A DNA stretch of 64,000 nucleotides. Origin: Nocardioides sp. YIM 152315 (GTDB lineage: Bacteria; Actinomycetota; Actinomycetes; Propionibacteriales; Nocardioidaceae). Position numbers and translations under genes: made by a program. The notes under the pieces were generated by a model, which saw only the letters and a program-made list of their open reading frames with translations, was not told the DNA's origin and did no database searches. Positions within the stretch are counted from its first letter, which is position 1; each line of letters opens with the position of its first letter. Of this stretch, positions 44,887 to 54,142 are shown in pieces. The stretch covers positions 231,342 through 295,341 of the forward strand of contig NZ_JARGER010000037.1 in assembly GCF_029210375.1 (NCBI RefSeq). The letters run 5' to 3'.

Positions 44887-46995
44887 GTGAGCGACGTCAA
44901 CCCCGTCGAGCCCGACGAGAACCCCGTCCCCGCCCCATCGACCAACGGTCGGGTCGACACCGAGTACGACGCCTCCGCGATCCAGGTCCTCGAGGGCCTC
45001 GAGGCGGTCCGCAAGCGTCCCGGCATGTACATCGGGTCGACCGGCGAGCGCGGCCTGCACCACCTCATCTGGGAGATCGTCGACAACGCCGTCGACGAGG
45101 CGCTCGCCGGTCACTGCGACCGCATCGTCGTGACCCTGCTCGCCGACGGCGGGATCCGGGTCGAGGACAACGGCCGCGGCATCCCGACCGGCACGGCCCC
45201 CGGCCAGGAGCTGCCGGCGCTGACGCTGGCGCTCACCGTCCTCCACGCCGGCGGCAAGTTCGGCGGCGGCGGCTACAAGGTGTCCGGTGGTCTGCACGGC
45301 GTGGGCGTCTCCGTCGTCAACGCGCTGTCCAGCCGGGTCGTGGCCGAGGTGAAGAACCGGGACCACCTGTGGCGCCAGTCGTTCAGCGTCGGCGTGCCCG
45401 ACGGCGAGCTCGAGCAGGTCCGGCCGATGGAGGACGGCGAGCGCACCGGCACGACGATCACGTTCTGGGCGTCGCCCGAGATCTTCGAGACCACGACGTA
45501 CTCCCTCGAGACGATCACCTCACGGATCCGCGAGTACGCCTTCCTCAACAAGGGCCTCGAGATCGTCGTCCGCGACGAGCGTCCGCAGGCCGACGACCTC
45601 GCCGACGCGGTCGAGGACGACACCGTCGCCGCCGACGTCGACCAGCAGCGGGCCGACAGCATCAAGCGTGGCGAGGGCGGCGGCATCGAGCAGGTCTTCT
45701 GCTACGAGCGCGGCCTGGTCGACTACGTCGACTACATCAACCGCAAGAAGCAGGCGGCCAACCCGACGATCATCGCCTTCGAGGCCGAGACGCCGGAGTC
45801 CATCGACAACCACATGAGCCTCGAGATCGCGATGCAGTGGAACACCTCGTACACCGAGTCCGTCCACACCTTCGCCAACACGATCAACACCCACGAGGGC
45901 GGCACGCACGAAGAGGGCTTCCGCGCGGCGCTGACCTCCCTGGTGAACAACTGGGGCTTCGAGTGGGGCCTGATGAAGAAGCAGGAGGACCGGGTGTCGG
46001 GTGACGACATCCGCGAGGGCCTCACCGCGATCATCTCGATCAAGATCGGCGAGCCCCAGTTCGAGGGGCAGACCAAGACCAAGCTCGGCAACACCGAGGC
46101 CAAGGGCTTCGTCCAGCGGATCGTCAACGACCAGCTCGGTGCGTGGCTGGAGCAGAACCCGGGCGAGGGAAAGGACATCATCCGCCGCGCCCAGGCGGCG
46201 GCGACCGCGCGCATCGCCGCGCGCAAGGCGCGCGACCTGGCCCGCAACCGCAAGGGGCTGCTCGGCGGCGGCGGCCTCCCCGGCAAGCTCGCCGACTGCC
46301 AGTCGACCAACCCCGGCGAGTGCGAGGTCTTCATCGTCGAGGGCGACTCAGCCGGCGGCTCGGCCAAGTCCGGCCGCGACCCGCGCGTCCAGGCGATCCT
46401 CCCGATCCGCGGCAAGATCCTCAACGTCGAGAAGGCCCGCATCGACAAGGTCCTCGGCAACCAGGAGGTCCAGGCGATCATCTCCGCGCTGGGCACCGGG
46501 ATCCACGAGGAGTTCGACATCGAGAAGCTGCGCTATCACAAGGTGGTGCTGATGGCGGACGCCGACGTGGACGGTCACCACATCAACACGCTGCTGCTGA
46601 CGCTGCTCTTCCGCTTCATGAAGCCGCTGATCGAGGGCGGCTACGTCTACATGGCGCAGCCGCCCCTCTACCGGCTCCGGTGGAACAAGCCGCACGAGCA
46701 CGAGTTCGTCTACTCCGACGCCGAGCGCGACGCGCTGCTGCGCGCCGGCCAGGAGGCCGGCAAGAAGCTGCCGAAGGACAACCCGGTCCAGCGCTACAAG
46801 GGTCTCGGCGAGATGAACGCCGACGAGCTGTGGGAGACGACCATGGACCCTGACCAGCGCCTGATGCTGCAGGTGACGCTCGACGATGCCGCCCACGCCG
46901 ACGAGATCTTCTCGATCCTGATGGGCGAGGACGTCGAGCAGCGCCGCTCCTTCATCCAGCGCAACGCCAAGGACGTCCGATTCCTGGATATCTAG
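44887..46995 (+). CDS. gyrB: DNA gyrase subunit B
   Basis: 702 residues. The GHKL ATPase domain shows [45 protein letters not shown] and [19 protein letters not shown]. The TOPRIM region contains [39 protein letters not shown] and the metal-binding [10 protein letters not shown]. The end [10 protein letters not shown] is canonical. GTG at 44887 is chosen over 44881 because AGAGG is spaced 5-6 nt from it. With GyrA it supercoils DNA. Confidence 0.97.
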   Translation: MSDVNPVEPDENPVPAPSTNGRVDTEYDASAIQVLEGLEAVRKRPGMYIGSTGERGLHHLIWEIVDNAVDEALAGHCDRIVVTLLADGGIRVEDNGRGIPTGTAPGQELPALTLALTVLHAGGKFGGGGYKVSGGLHGVGVSVVNALSSRVVAEVKNRDHLWRQSFSVGVPDGELEQVRPMEDGERTGTTITFWASPEIFETTTYSLETITSRIREYAFLNKGLEIVVRDERPQADDLADAVEDDTVAADVDQQRADSIKRGEGGGIEQVFCYERGLVDYVDYINRKKQAANPTIIAFEAETPESIDNHMSLEIAMQWNTSYTESVHTFANTINTHEGGTHEEGFRAALTSLVNNWGFEWGLMKKQEDRVSGDDIREGLTAIISIKIGEPQFEGQTKTKLGNTEAKGFVQRIVNDQLGAWLEQNPGEGKDIIRRAQAAATARIAARKARDLARNRKGLLGGGGLPGKLADCQSTNPGECEVFIVEGDSAGGSAKSGRDPRVQAILPIRGKILNVEKARIDKVLGNQEVQAIISALGTGIHEEFDIEKLRYHKVVLMADADVDGHHINTLLLTLLFRFMKPLIEGGYVYMAQPPLYRLRWNKPHEHEFVYSDAERDALLRAGQEAGKKLPKDNPVQRYKGLGEMNADELWETTMDPDQRLMLQVTLDDAAHADEIFSILMGEDVEQRRSFIQRNAKDVRFLDI

Positions 46996-47049
46996 CCGTC
47001 TAGCGACAGATCTAGATTCCAGTAGAAGCGATCAGAGAGAACCAGAGAC

Positions 47050-49782
47050 GTGACTGAGCAGACCGAGAACCTGGGTGGCGGCGCCGGCGGCGGCGGCCGC
47101 ATCGAGCCCATCGAGCTCCAGACCTCGATGCAGCGGGCCTACATCGACTACGCGATGGCGGTCATCGTGGGCCGTGCGCTGCCCGACGTCCGCGACGGTC
47201 TCAAGCCGGTGCACCGCCGGGTCCTCTACGCCATGTTCGACGGTGGCTACCGCCCCGACCGCGGCTTCTCCAAGTGCTCGCGCGTCGTCGGTGACGTCAT
47301 GGGTCAGTACCACCCCCACGGCGACACCGCCATCTACGACACCCTGGTCCGCCTCGCTCAGCCGTGGGTGATGCGCGCGCCACTGATCCACGGGCAGGGC
47401 AACTTCGGCTCGCCGGGCAACGACCCGGCCGCGGCGATGCGCTACACCGAGTGCCGGATGGCCCCGCTGGCCATGGAGATGGTCCGCGACATCGAGCAGG
47501 ACACGGTCGACTTCCAGCCCAACTACGACGGCAGGTCGCAGGAGCCGGTGATCCTGCCGGCCCGCTTCCCGAACCTGCTGGTCAACGGCTCGGCCGGCAT
47601 CGCGGTCGGCATGGCAACCAACATCCCGCCCCACAACCTGCGCGAGGTCGCCGACGGCGCGAAGTGGTGCCTCGAGCACCCCGACGCGACGCGCGAGGAG
47701 CTCCAGGACGCGCTCATCGAGCGGATCAAGGGTCCCGACTTCCCCAACGCCGCGCTCATCGTCGGCCGGCAGGGCATCGAGCAGACCTACCGCACCGGTC
47801 GCGGCTCGATCACCCAGCGCGCCGTCATCGAGGTCGACGAGGACGCCAAGGGCCGGACCAATCTCGTCATCACCGAGCTGCCCTACATGGTCAACCCGGA
47901 CAACCTGGCGCTGAAGATCGCCGAGCTCGCCGACTCCGGCAAGGTGCAGGGCATCGCCGACGTGCGCGACGACACCTCCTCCCGCACCGGCCAGCGGCTG
48001 GTGGTCGTCCTCAAGCGCGACGCGGTCGCCCGCGTCGTGCTCAACAACCTGCTCAAGCACACCGAGCTGCAGACCAACTTCTCGGCCAACATGCTGGCGC
48101 TGGTCGACGGCGTGCCCCGCACGCTCACCATCGACCAGTTCATCTCCAACTGGGTCGACCACCAGGTCGAGGTCATCCGCCGGCGCACCGAGTACCGCCT
48201 GCGTCGCGCCGAGGAGCGCGCCCACATCCTGCGCGGCCTCGCCAAGGCGCTCGACCTGCTCGACGAGGTGATCGCGTTGATCCGCGCGAGCGCCAGCGCC
48301 GAGGCCGCCCGCAGCGGCTTGATCGAGCTGCTCGACATCGACGAGCTCCAGGCCCGCGCGATCCTCGACATGCAGCTGCGGCAGCTCGCCGCCCTCGAGC
48401 GGCAGCGCATCATCGACGAGCTCGCCGAGATCGAGGAGCTCATCGCCGACCTCAACGACATCCTCGCCAACGTGACGCGCCAGCGCTCGATCGTCGCCGA
48501 GGAGCTCGATGAGATCGTCAACAAGTACGGCGACGACCGGCGTACCCAGATCATCGCGGCCGACGGCGACCTCTCGATGGAGGACCTGATCCCCGACGAG
48601 GAGCTGGTCGTCTCGATCACCCGCGGCGGCTACGCCAAGCGCACCCAGCGCCAGCAGTACCGCATCCAGAAGCGCGGCGGCAAGGGCGTGCGCGGGGCGA
48701 CGCTGCGCGGCGACGACGTCGTCGAGCACTTCATCGCCACCACCAACCACCACTGGCTGCTGTTCTTCACCACGGCCGGTCGCGTCTACCGCACGAAGGC
48801 CTACAACCTGCCCGAGGCATCGCGGGACGCGAAGGGCGGCCACGTCGCGGGGCTGCTCAGCTTCCAGCCCGACGAGAACATCGCGCAGGTGCTGGCGATC
48901 CGCGACTACGAGCAGGCGCCGTACCTCGTGCTCGCCACCCGCAACGGCCTGGTCAAGAAGACCCGGCTCGGCGACTACAACAGCCCGCGGCAGGCCGGCG
49001 TCATCGCCATCAACTTCCGCGAGGACGACGACGAGCTGATCGGCGCCGAGCTGGTCAACGCCGAGGACGACATCCTGCTCGTCTCCCGCAAGGGCCAGGC
49101 GATCAGGTTCGGCGCCGACGACAGCCAGCTGCGTCCGATGGGCCGGGCGACGTCCGGAGTCACCGGCATGAAGTTCCGCAACGGCGACTCGGTGCTGTCG
49201 ATGTCGGTCATCCGCGCCGAGCAGGTGGCGGCCGAGGAGGCCGCGGAGGCCCGGGCAGAGGCGGCCGGCGAGTCCACGGCGGCCGGCGACCTGCCTGACG
49301 TGAAGGAGCAGTACGTCTTCACGATCACCGACGGCGGCTTCGCCAAGCGCAGCCGCATCTCGGAGTACCGCACCACCAACCGCGGCGGGATCGGCATCAA
49401 GGCGATGGCGCTGCAGAACGAGGAGCGCGGCCAGCTCGTGGGCGCGTTCATCGTCGAGGAGGGGGACGAGATCCTCTCGATCACCCAGAACGGCCAGGTC
49501 GTGCGCAGCCCGATCAACGCCGACTTCCGGCCCACGGGGCGCTCGACGATGGGCGTGAAGTTCGTCAGCCCGAAGGGCGGTGACGCCGTCGCCGTGGTCG
49601 CCCGGTCCGTCGAGGCGCGTGAGGACGAGAACGGCGACCTCGAGGGCGAGTCCGAGGCCGGCGAGGCGTCCGCCGAATCGTCCGATGCGGGTGTGGGTGC
49701 AACAATCGAGGGAACTGCAGACGAGACGGCCGACGCCGTCGACGCACCCGAGGCCGACACCGACGGGGAGAGTGAGGCCTGA
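47050..49782 (+). CDS. gyrA: DNA gyrase subunit A
   Basis: 910 residues. The quinolone-resistance region [27 protein letters not shown] and the catalytic tyrosine in [10 protein letters not shown] are intact. The GyrA box [10 protein letters not shown] (read as KRGGKGVRG) and beta-pinwheel repeats follow. The last about 60 residues are an acidic tail ([24 protein letters not shown]...DTDGESEA), longer than in many homologues. GTG start 54 nt after gyrB. Its stop overlaps the next ATG. Confidence 0.97.
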   Translation: MTEQTENLGGGAGGGGRIEPIELQTSMQRAYIDYAMAVIVGRALPDVRDGLKPVHRRVLYAMFDGGYRPDRGFSKCSRVVGDVMGQYHPHGDTAIYDTLVRLAQPWVMRAPLIHGQGNFGSPGNDPAAAMRYTECRMAPLAMEMVRDIEQDTVDFQPNYDGRSQEPVILPARFPNLLVNGSAGIAVGMATNIPPHNLREVADGAKWCLEHPDATREELQDALIERIKGPDFPNAALIVGRQGIEQTYRTGRGSITQRAVIEVDEDAKGRTNLVITELPYMVNPDNLALKIAELADSGKVQGIADVRDDTSSRTGQRLVVVLKRDAVARVVLNNLLKHTELQTNFSANMLALVDGVPRTLTIDQFISNWVDHQVEVIRRRTEYRLRRAEERAHILRGLAKALDLLDEVIALIRASASAEAARSGLIELLDIDELQARAILDMQLRQLAALERQRIIDELAEIEELIADLNDILANVTRQRSIVAEELDEIVNKYGDDRRTQIIAADGDLSMEDLIPDEELVVSITRGGYAKRTQRQQYRIQKRGGKGVRGATLRGDDVVEHFIATTNHHWLLFFTTAGRVYRTKAYNLPEASRDAKGGHVAGLLSFQPDENIAQVLAIRDYEQAPYLVLATRNGLVKKTRLGDYNSPRQAGVIAINFREDDDELIGAELVNAEDDILLVSRKGQAIRFGADDSQLRPMGRATSGVTGMKFRNGDSVLSMSVIRAEQVAAEEAAEARAEAAGESTAAGDLPDVKEQYVFTITDGGFAKRSRISEYRTTNRGGIGIKAMALQNEERGQLVGAFIVEEGDEILSITQNGQVVRSPINADFRPTGRSTMGVKFVSPKGGDAVAVVARSVEAREDENGDLEGESEAGEASAESSDAGVGATIEGTADETADAVDAPEADTDGESEA

Positions 49783-50360
49783 TGTCCGACCGTTCCGCCG
49801 AGCGCACCGCCACGCGCAATCCCGCCGTCCGCCCGAGCTCCAGCGCGCCGACCAGCAAGCCCAAGGGCCGTCCCGGCATCGGCGAGCGGATCTCGGCGGC
49901 GGTCGGGCAGGCCGCCGACGAGCACCGGGCGAACGCCAACCCGGACTCGAGGACCGCCGCCAAGAAGGCCTCCCCCGCCAAGCGCCCGCCGCGCCGCGCC
50001 CGCCTGCGCCTGACCCGGATCGACCCGTGGTCGGTGATGAAGACGGCGTTCCTGCTCGCGATCGCCTTCGGCGTCGTCACGATCGTGTCGGTCTTCATCA
50101 TCTGGTCGGTGCTCTCCGCCGCCGGCGTCTGGGACTCGATCAACCAGACCGTCCAGGACGTCGTGGGCGGTGAGGAGGCGTCCAACTGGGACGTCGAGAA
50201 GTACGTCGGGATGTCCCGCGTCATGGGCTTCACGATGCTCGTCGCCGTGGTCGACGTCGTGCTGATCACCGCGATCGCGACCCTCGGCGCGTTCCTCTAC
50301 AACATGGCCGCCGCCCTGCTCGGCGGGGTCGAGCTGACGCTCGCGGAGGACCAGCGCTGA
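49782..50360 (+). CDS. DUF3566 membrane protein
   Basis: 192 residues. A basic, disordered N-terminal half (TSKPKGRPGIGERISAAVGQAADEHRAN...PPRRARLRLTRIDPWSVMK) precedes two membrane helices (TAFLLAIAFGVVTIVSVFIIWSVL and GFTMLVAVVDVVLITAIATLGAFLYNMAAALLGG). The RLRLTRIDPWSVMK motif is typical of DUF3566 (mycobacterial Rv0007), always next to gyrA. Function unknown. It overlaps gyrA by one base, so it is translationally coupled. Confidence 0.93.
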   Translation: MSDRSAERTATRNPAVRPSSSAPTSKPKGRPGIGERISAAVGQAADEHRANANPDSRTAAKKASPAKRPPRRARLRLTRIDPWSVMKTAFLLAIAFGVVTIVSVFIIWSVLSAAGVWDSINQTVQDVVGGEEASNWDVEKYVGMSRVMGFTMLVAVVDVVLITAIATLGAFLYNMAAALLGGVELTLAEDQR

Positions 50361-50397
50361 CCGCTCTTCCGGCGTGATCAGCGAGCCGCCCGCCGTT

Positions 50398-50427
50398 TTG
50401 TCGGGCGCTCCGGGGGTGGGGTAGTGT
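50398..50427 (+). promoter_or_regulatory. Promoter of the tRNA-Ile gene
   Basis: TTGTCG (50398-50403), an 18-nt spacer and TAGTGT (50422-50427) are a plausible housekeeping promoter ending 13 nt before the mature tRNA. Confidence 0.5.
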
Positions 50428-50440
50428 TCCCCCGGTTCGC

Positions 50441-50517
50441 GGGCCTATAGCTCAGACGGTTAGAGCGCTTCCCTGATAAGGAAGAGGTCACAGGTTCAAG
50501 TCCTGTTAGGCCCACCA
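50441..50517 (+). tRNA. tRNA-Ile (GAT)
   Basis: 77 nt including an encoded CCA. The acceptor arm GGGCCTA pairs with TAGGCCC, the anticodon stem-loop CTTCCCTGATAAGGAAG shows GAT at 50475-50477, and the T arm is ACAGGTTCAAGTCCTGT. Position after the gyrA/DUF3566 genes and before tRNA-Ala is conserved in actinobacteria. Confidence 0.97.
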
Positions 50518-50563
50518 TCCCGGCCCGACCAGCGGTACTCACCCCGAGCCCATGGGAGTCACC

Positions 50564-50689
50564 ATGAAGAAGATCCTGCTGCTCCTGCTCGCCGCCGGCG
50601 CCGCCGTCGTGGTCAAGAAGAAGCTCGACGAGGGCAAGCACGAGCAGGCCCTCTGGGCCGAGGCGACCGACAGCGTCACCCGGTCCTGA
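50564..50689 (+). CDS. DLW-39-type micropeptide
   Basis: 41 residues: [20 protein letters not shown] followed by [21 protein letters not shown]. It has an N-terminal hydrophobic helix, a lysine cluster and a C-terminal (A/D)LWAEATD motif, as in the small DLW-39 family found between tRNA-Ile and tRNA-Ala in actinobacteria. Here the motif reads ALW. It is probably a single-pass membrane peptide of unknown role. ATG at 50564 follows a GGGAGTCACC stretch. Confidence 0.85.
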   Translation: MKKILLLLLAAGAAVVVKKKLDEGKHEQALWAEATDSVTRS

Positions 50690-50714
50690 TCCCGGGCGGC
50701 CCAGTCCGCCCGAG

Positions 50715-50790
50715 GGGGCCTTGGCGCAATTGGTAGCGCACCTGCTTTGCAAGCAGGGGGTTAGGGGTTCGAGTCCCCTAGGCTCCACCA
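50715..50790 (+). tRNA. tRNA-Ala (TGC)
   Basis: 76 nt including an encoded CCA. Acceptor GGGGCCT pairs with AGGCTCC (one G-T pair), the anticodon arm CCTGCTTTGCAAGCAGG shows TGC at 50748-50750, and the T arm is AGGGGTTCGAGTCCCCT. Confidence 0.97.
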
Positions 50791-50795
50791 CGAGA

Positions 50796-50817
50796 AACCG
50801 CAGGTCACCCTGCGGTT
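50796..50817 (+). terminator. Terminator after tRNA-Ala
   Basis: AACCGCAGG (50796-50804) and CCTGCGGTT (50809-50817) form a perfect 9-bp stem with a TCAC loop, 5 nt after the tRNA. The AT-rich stretch that follows, to about 50860, holds nothing else recognisable. Confidence 0.7.
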
Positions 50818-51032
50818 CCGTTCCATTTCCGGTATATCTCTACTAACTCCGATCCCGCTGCGGGCGACCGGTGGGGAGGTTTCGGGACATGCGCCCTCAA
50901 CTGACGTCGAGGAAGGCTTGGAAGCGCTCCTCGAGTAGCGATCGGTCTGGACGTTGGACCGCCGCGGCCACCGCACGTGCGGCGATCGGACGTCGCTGAG
51001 CGCCGTTGGCGGTGCTGGCCCGGGTAGCACTC

Positions 51033-51314
51033 TCACCGTCGCCGACGCGTCCCGCGATCCCACCAGTCGCCGGCCTGGTCGTCTCGGATGATTCGCGCGG
51101 TGAGCTCCACGTTCCCGAGGTTGCAGAACTTCCAGAGCTCCTTCGCCGCGCGTGAGTACTGGAAGACCACCTCGTCGACGTCGAACGCGTCGAGCTCGCC
51201 CGCATCGAAGCGCTCGACGGCTGACCTGAGGTGACGGACGAGCTCGCCGAGTTGCTCCTCGTGGTAGGCGCCGACGGTCTCGCGAGCGGCTCGACGCTCG
51301 GACCTGGTGGACAC
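51033..51314 (-). CDS. Small hypothetical helical protein
   Basis: 93 residues, predicted almost all helical: STRSERRAARETVGAYHEEQLGELVRHLRSAVERFDAGELDAFDVDEVVFQYSRAAKELWKFCN. The DVDEVVFQYSRAAKELWKFCN stretch looks like a conserved core of a small actinobacterial family that I cannot name. The end WWDRGTRRRR is basic. GTG start, weak ribosome-binding site. It lies in the accessory pocket behind tRNA-Ala, 97 nt downstream of vapC on the same strand, so a link with the toxin-antitoxin pair is possible but unproven. Confidence 0.7.
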   Translation of the reverse strand: MSTRSERRAARETVGAYHEEQLGELVRHLRSAVERFDAGELDAFDVDEVVFQYSRAAKELWKFCNLGNVELTARIIRDDQAGDWWDRGTRRRR

Positions 51315-51411
51315 GGTGAGAGGCTAGACGGACCGCACCGCCACAGCATCCGTCAGTCGGATGGGTGAAAGCTCCCTGAGTGCAGGGCCGGCGAAATGCC
51401 GCAGCGCGCCG

Positions 51412-51825
51412 TCAAGTCCTCCGCAACCGTTCGTGTGGCTGGCCGGTGATGTGGGCGATCAGCTCGAAGTTCTTGTCGAGGTGGAGCACCGTCAGGCCGG
51501 TGAGCTCTGCGGTGGCCGCGATGAGAAGGTCGGGGATCGACGGAGCACGGTGCTGCCCTCGGTCGGCGAGCAACTGCTGGATGTGGAGAGCCCGGTCCTC
51601 GATCGCGGGTGTCAGGTACTCGACCGGCATCGCCGAGATCGGCGGCGAGGTGAACGCGACACGTGACTGTTCGGCCGTCCGAGCCGAATAGCCGACCTCG
51701 AGCCTGGTCACCGTCGTGATCCTGACCAGACCCCTCTGGATCCGACTCGCCCACTCCTCGGCGTCGGGGCTGGTCCCGAGACGAACGAGGGCCGACTTGT
51801 CGATCAACCAGTCGGTCACTGCCAC
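51412..51825 (-). CDS. vapC: VapC-type PIN-domain toxin
   Basis: 137 residues. PIN-domain acidic residues are visible: Asp in [10 protein letters not shown], Glu in [10 protein letters not shown], Asp in [13 protein letters not shown] and Asp in [12 protein letters not shown]. VapC toxins are Mg-dependent ribonucleases that cut tRNA or rRNA. GTG start overlapping the vapB 3' end by 10 nt, so toxin synthesis is coupled to the antitoxin. Confidence 0.93.
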   Translation of the reverse strand: MAVTDWLIDKSALVRLGTSPDAEEWASRIQRGLVRITTVTRLEVGYSARTAEQSRVAFTSPPISAMPVEYLTPAIEDRALHIQQLLADRGQHRAPSIPDLLIAATAELTGLTVLHLDKNFELIAHITGQPHERLRRT

Positions 51826-52037
51826 GCCGCGTCCATCACCTCGTCGTCGGCGAGGTCGACGAACGCAGCACTGAAGGCCTGCAAGTTCTCGGATGTGACG
51901 CTGGCATTGGTGGTCGCTGCATCAGAGGCGAGCCGTCGCCGGATGTACTCGACGCGAGAGAGTCCGAGTCGCGCGGCGTGGGCGTCCACTCCCGCCAGGA
52001 CGTCGTCTGGGACGTCGCGGATCAGAACATCGGGCAT
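51816..52037 (-). CDS. vapB: VapB-type antitoxin
   Basis: 73 residues. The N-terminal ribbon-helix-helix reads [38 protein letters not shown]; the acidic C-terminus ([15 protein letters not shown]) would wrap the toxin active site. A strong ribosome-binding site (AGGAGGTG) lies inside the palindrome upstream. Such antitoxins repress their own operon together with VapC. Confidence 0.92.
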   Translation of the reverse strand: MPDVLIRDVPDDVLAGVDAHAARLGLSRVEYIRRRLASDAATTNASVTSENLQAFSAAFVDLADDEVMDAAWQ

Positions 52038-52045
52038 GACAACAC

Positions 52046-52071
52046 CTCCTGATATCTCATGATATCAGGAG
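52046..52071 (-). promoter_or_regulatory. vapBC operator palindrome
   Basis: CTCCTGATATC (52046-52056) and GATATCAGGAG (52061-52071) form a perfect 11-bp inverted repeat 9 nt upstream of the vapB ATG. It includes a minus-strand TATCAT (-10 like) and part of the ribosome-binding site, so VapB binding would block transcription initiation; the RNA stem could also mask the ribosome-binding site. Confidence 0.75.
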
Positions 52072-52190
52072 CGAGACGTCTGCCGGGCACAACCTCCTCA
52101 ACCACCGGCGGCGCGACGTGCGTCACCGGTAGGAGGGCCCACGGCGGGCGGGCTGGATCGGCGCACTTCGCTGCTGCGTACGCTGAGGCC

Positions 52191-52943
52191 GTGCCCAGCC
52201 CGCTCGCCCCGCGCTACTGGGGCGCGCACCTGCTGGCGCTCGTGCTCGTGGGGATCGCCGCCGCGCTGGGCTTCTGGCAGTACGACGCGTGGCGGGCCCA
52301 TCGCGCCGCCGAGGCGGTCGACCTCAGCCAGGTCGAGCCGGTGCCCCTCGCCGAGGTGATGGGTCCGGACGACCCGTTCCCCGGCAACCGGATCGGGCAG
52401 CCGGTGACGGTCGAGGGCACGTGGGTGCCCGACGGCACCGTCTACGTCTCCGGCCGGGTGCACGAGGGCACGGACGGCTACTGGGTCGTGACACCGCTGG
52501 CCGTCGATGGAGCCGACGGCGGGGCGCTCCCGATCGTCCGCGGCTGGATCGCGGACCCGGGCGACGCGCCCCCGCCCCCGACGGGCGCCGCCGAGCTCGA
52601 CGCCTGGCTCCAGCCGCCCGAGGGGACCGGCGAGACCGACGAGGACCCCGGCGACGACGTACTCCCGCAGCTGCGCATCGCCGACCTGATCCAGCACGTC
52701 GACCAGGACCTGTATGGCGCGTACGGCGTGGCCGAGGTGCCCGAGGACGGCCTGGCGGCCGCGAGCGTCGACCAGCTGCCGGAGGTGGGCACGTTCACCG
52801 GCATCCGCAACCTGCTCTACGCGGTCGAGTGGTGGTTCTTCGGGCTGTTCGCCGCGTTCATCTGGTGGCGGTGGGTGACGGAGACGACAGCGCGGCGCCC
52901 CTTGGCCGAGGAGGCCGCGGAGCCCGCCGCGACCGATCCGTAG
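52191..52943 (+). CDS. SURF1-family cytochrome oxidase assembly protein
   Basis: 250 residues. One N-terminal membrane helix (HLLALVLVGIAAALGFWQYDAWRAHR, with the SURF1-type GFWQ...R motif) and one C-terminal helix (VEWWFFGLFAAFIWWRWV) enclose an extracytoplasmic domain with GNRIGQPVTVEGTWVPDGTVYVSGR and ALPIVRGWI. Members assist cytochrome c oxidase assembly. GTG at 52191 lies 6 nt after TACGCT (52179-52184), so the gene is probably leaderless. Confidence 0.88.
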   Translation: MPSPLAPRYWGAHLLALVLVGIAAALGFWQYDAWRAHRAAEAVDLSQVEPVPLAEVMGPDDPFPGNRIGQPVTVEGTWVPDGTVYVSGRVHEGTDGYWVVTPLAVDGADGGALPIVRGWIADPGDAPPPPTGAAELDAWLQPPEGTGETDEDPGDDVLPQLRIADLIQHVDQDLYGAYGVAEVPEDGLAAASVDQLPEVGTFTGIRNLLYAVEWWFFGLFAAFIWWRWVTETTARRPLAEEAAEPAATDP

Positions 52944-52952
52944 TCTGGTGCC

Positions 52953-53297
52953 GTGAAGCTGTTCAACGTCTATCGCGTGCTGGCGTTCGTCGTCGGCGTG
53001 CTGCTCGCCTTCTGCGCGCTGGTCGCCGCGCCGCTGAAGTACCTCGCCGAGGACGGCAGCGGCCTCCAGGAGTTCGGCGAGCAGGCCAGCATCATGTGGC
53101 TCTTCCACGGCTGGATCTTCATGGTGTACGTCGTGGTCGCGTTCCTGCTGGCGCGCCGCGCGCGGTGGTCGGTGGGCTTCACCCTGCTGATGCTCGTCGC
53201 CGGCCTGGTCCCGCTGCTGATCTTCTGGGTCGAGCACCGGGTCACCCGGCTGATGCGCGCCGAGCACCCCGACCTCGTGGGATCCTCACCCATGTGA
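52953..53297 (+). CDS. DUF3817 integral membrane protein
   Basis: 114 residues, mostly three hydrophobic helices: FNVYRVLAFVVGVLLAFCALVAAPLKYL, IMWLFHGWIFMVYVVVAFLL and GFTLLMLVAGLVPLLIFWVEHRV. The W-x-F-H-G-W and F-W-x-E-x-R motifs are typical of DUF3817. Function unknown. GTG start 9 nt after SURF1; the end overlaps the patatin start by 4 nt. Confidence 0.87.
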   Translation: MKLFNVYRVLAFVVGVLLAFCALVAAPLKYLAEDGSGLQEFGEQASIMWLFHGWIFMVYVVVAFLLARRARWSVGFTLLMLVAGLVPLLIFWVEHRVTRLMRAEHPDLVGSSPM

Positions 53298-54142
53298 GTG
53301 CCACCTCGGCGACGACCGCCTTCGTGCTCGGGGGCGGCGGCGTCCTCGGCGCGGTCGAGGTCGGGATGCTCCGCGCGCTGTTCGAGCGCGGCATCGTGCC
53401 CGACCTCGTGCTCGGCACCAGCATCGGCGCGCTCAACGGCGCGATGGTGGCGCGTCAGCCCGACGCCACGGTCATCGACAAGCTGACCGAGCTGTGGCGC
53501 GGGGCCGGCGCCCCCGGCGGAGAGGTGTACGGCGACTCGCCGCTGCGCACGGTGCGTCGGGCCGTCTCGACGGGCACTCACCTGTGGTCGGCGAAGCCGT
53601 TGCGCCAGGCCCTCGACGACGAGCTCGACGACCTGACCTTCGAAGACCTGCCGGTGCGCTTCCAGGTCTGCGCGGCGAGCATCGAGCGCGCCGCCGAGCA
53701 CTGGTTCGACTCCGGCCGCGTCGTCGACGCCGTCGTCGCCAGCGCCGCCGTGCCCGGGCTGCTGCCGCCCGCCAAGGTCGGGGACGAGCACTTCCTCGAC
53801 GGCGGCATCGTGAACTCCATCCCGCTCGGCCGCGCCGTCCAGCTCGGTGCCTCGCGGGTCTTCGTGCTGCAGGTCGGCCGGATCGACCGGCCGCTGGACG
53901 TGCCGCGGCGACCGTGGGAGGTGGCGCGGGTGTCGTTCGAGATCGCGCGCCGGCATCGCTTCAACCGCGAGCTCGAGGAGCTCCCCGCGAGCGTCGAGGC
54001 GCACGTCCTCCCGGCCCGCGGCACGTCGGCGAGGGACGACACGCTCCTCGGGACCCGGGACTTCGCCGGCGTCCAGCAGCGGATCGACTTGACCTACGAG
54101 GCGACCGCGGCGTACCTCGACGAGCACCTGGGCGACCCGTGA
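53294..54142 (+). CDS. Patatin-like phospholipase
   Basis: 282 residues. The oxyanion GGGGVLGA, the nucleophile elbow GTSIGALNG (Ser) and the catalytic Asp in FLDGGIVNSIPLG are intact, giving the Ser-Asp dyad of patatins. No signal peptide, so it acts in the cytoplasm or at the inner face of the membrane, as a lipid acyl hydrolase. GTG start overlapping the DUF3817 stop; its stop overlaps the next acyltransferase, suggesting a small lipid-remodelling operon. Confidence 0.92.
   Translation: MSATSATTAFVLGGGGVLGAVEVGMLRALFERGIVPDLVLGTSIGALNGAMVARQPDATVIDKLTELWRGAGAPGGEVYGDSPLRTVRRAVSTGTHLWSAKPLRQALDDELDDLTFEDLPVRFQVCAASIERAAEHWFDSGRVVDAVVASAAVPGLLPPAKVGDEHFLDGGIVNSIPLGRAVQLGASRVFVLQVGRIDRPLDVPRRPWEVARVSFEIARRHRFNRELEELPASVEAHVLPARGTSARDDTLLGTRDFAGVQQRIDLTYEATAAYLDEHLGDP

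Noticed and set aside
50378..50791. Minus-strand open frame with VEPRGLEPLTPCLQS across the tRNA genes
   Set aside because: This is the well-known false protein read antisense through tRNA genes; both tRNAs fold cleanly.
50761..51063. Minus-strand open frame ending WWSLGDSNP
   Set aside because: Also a standard artefact of reading antisense into a tRNA; no ribosome-binding site and no family.
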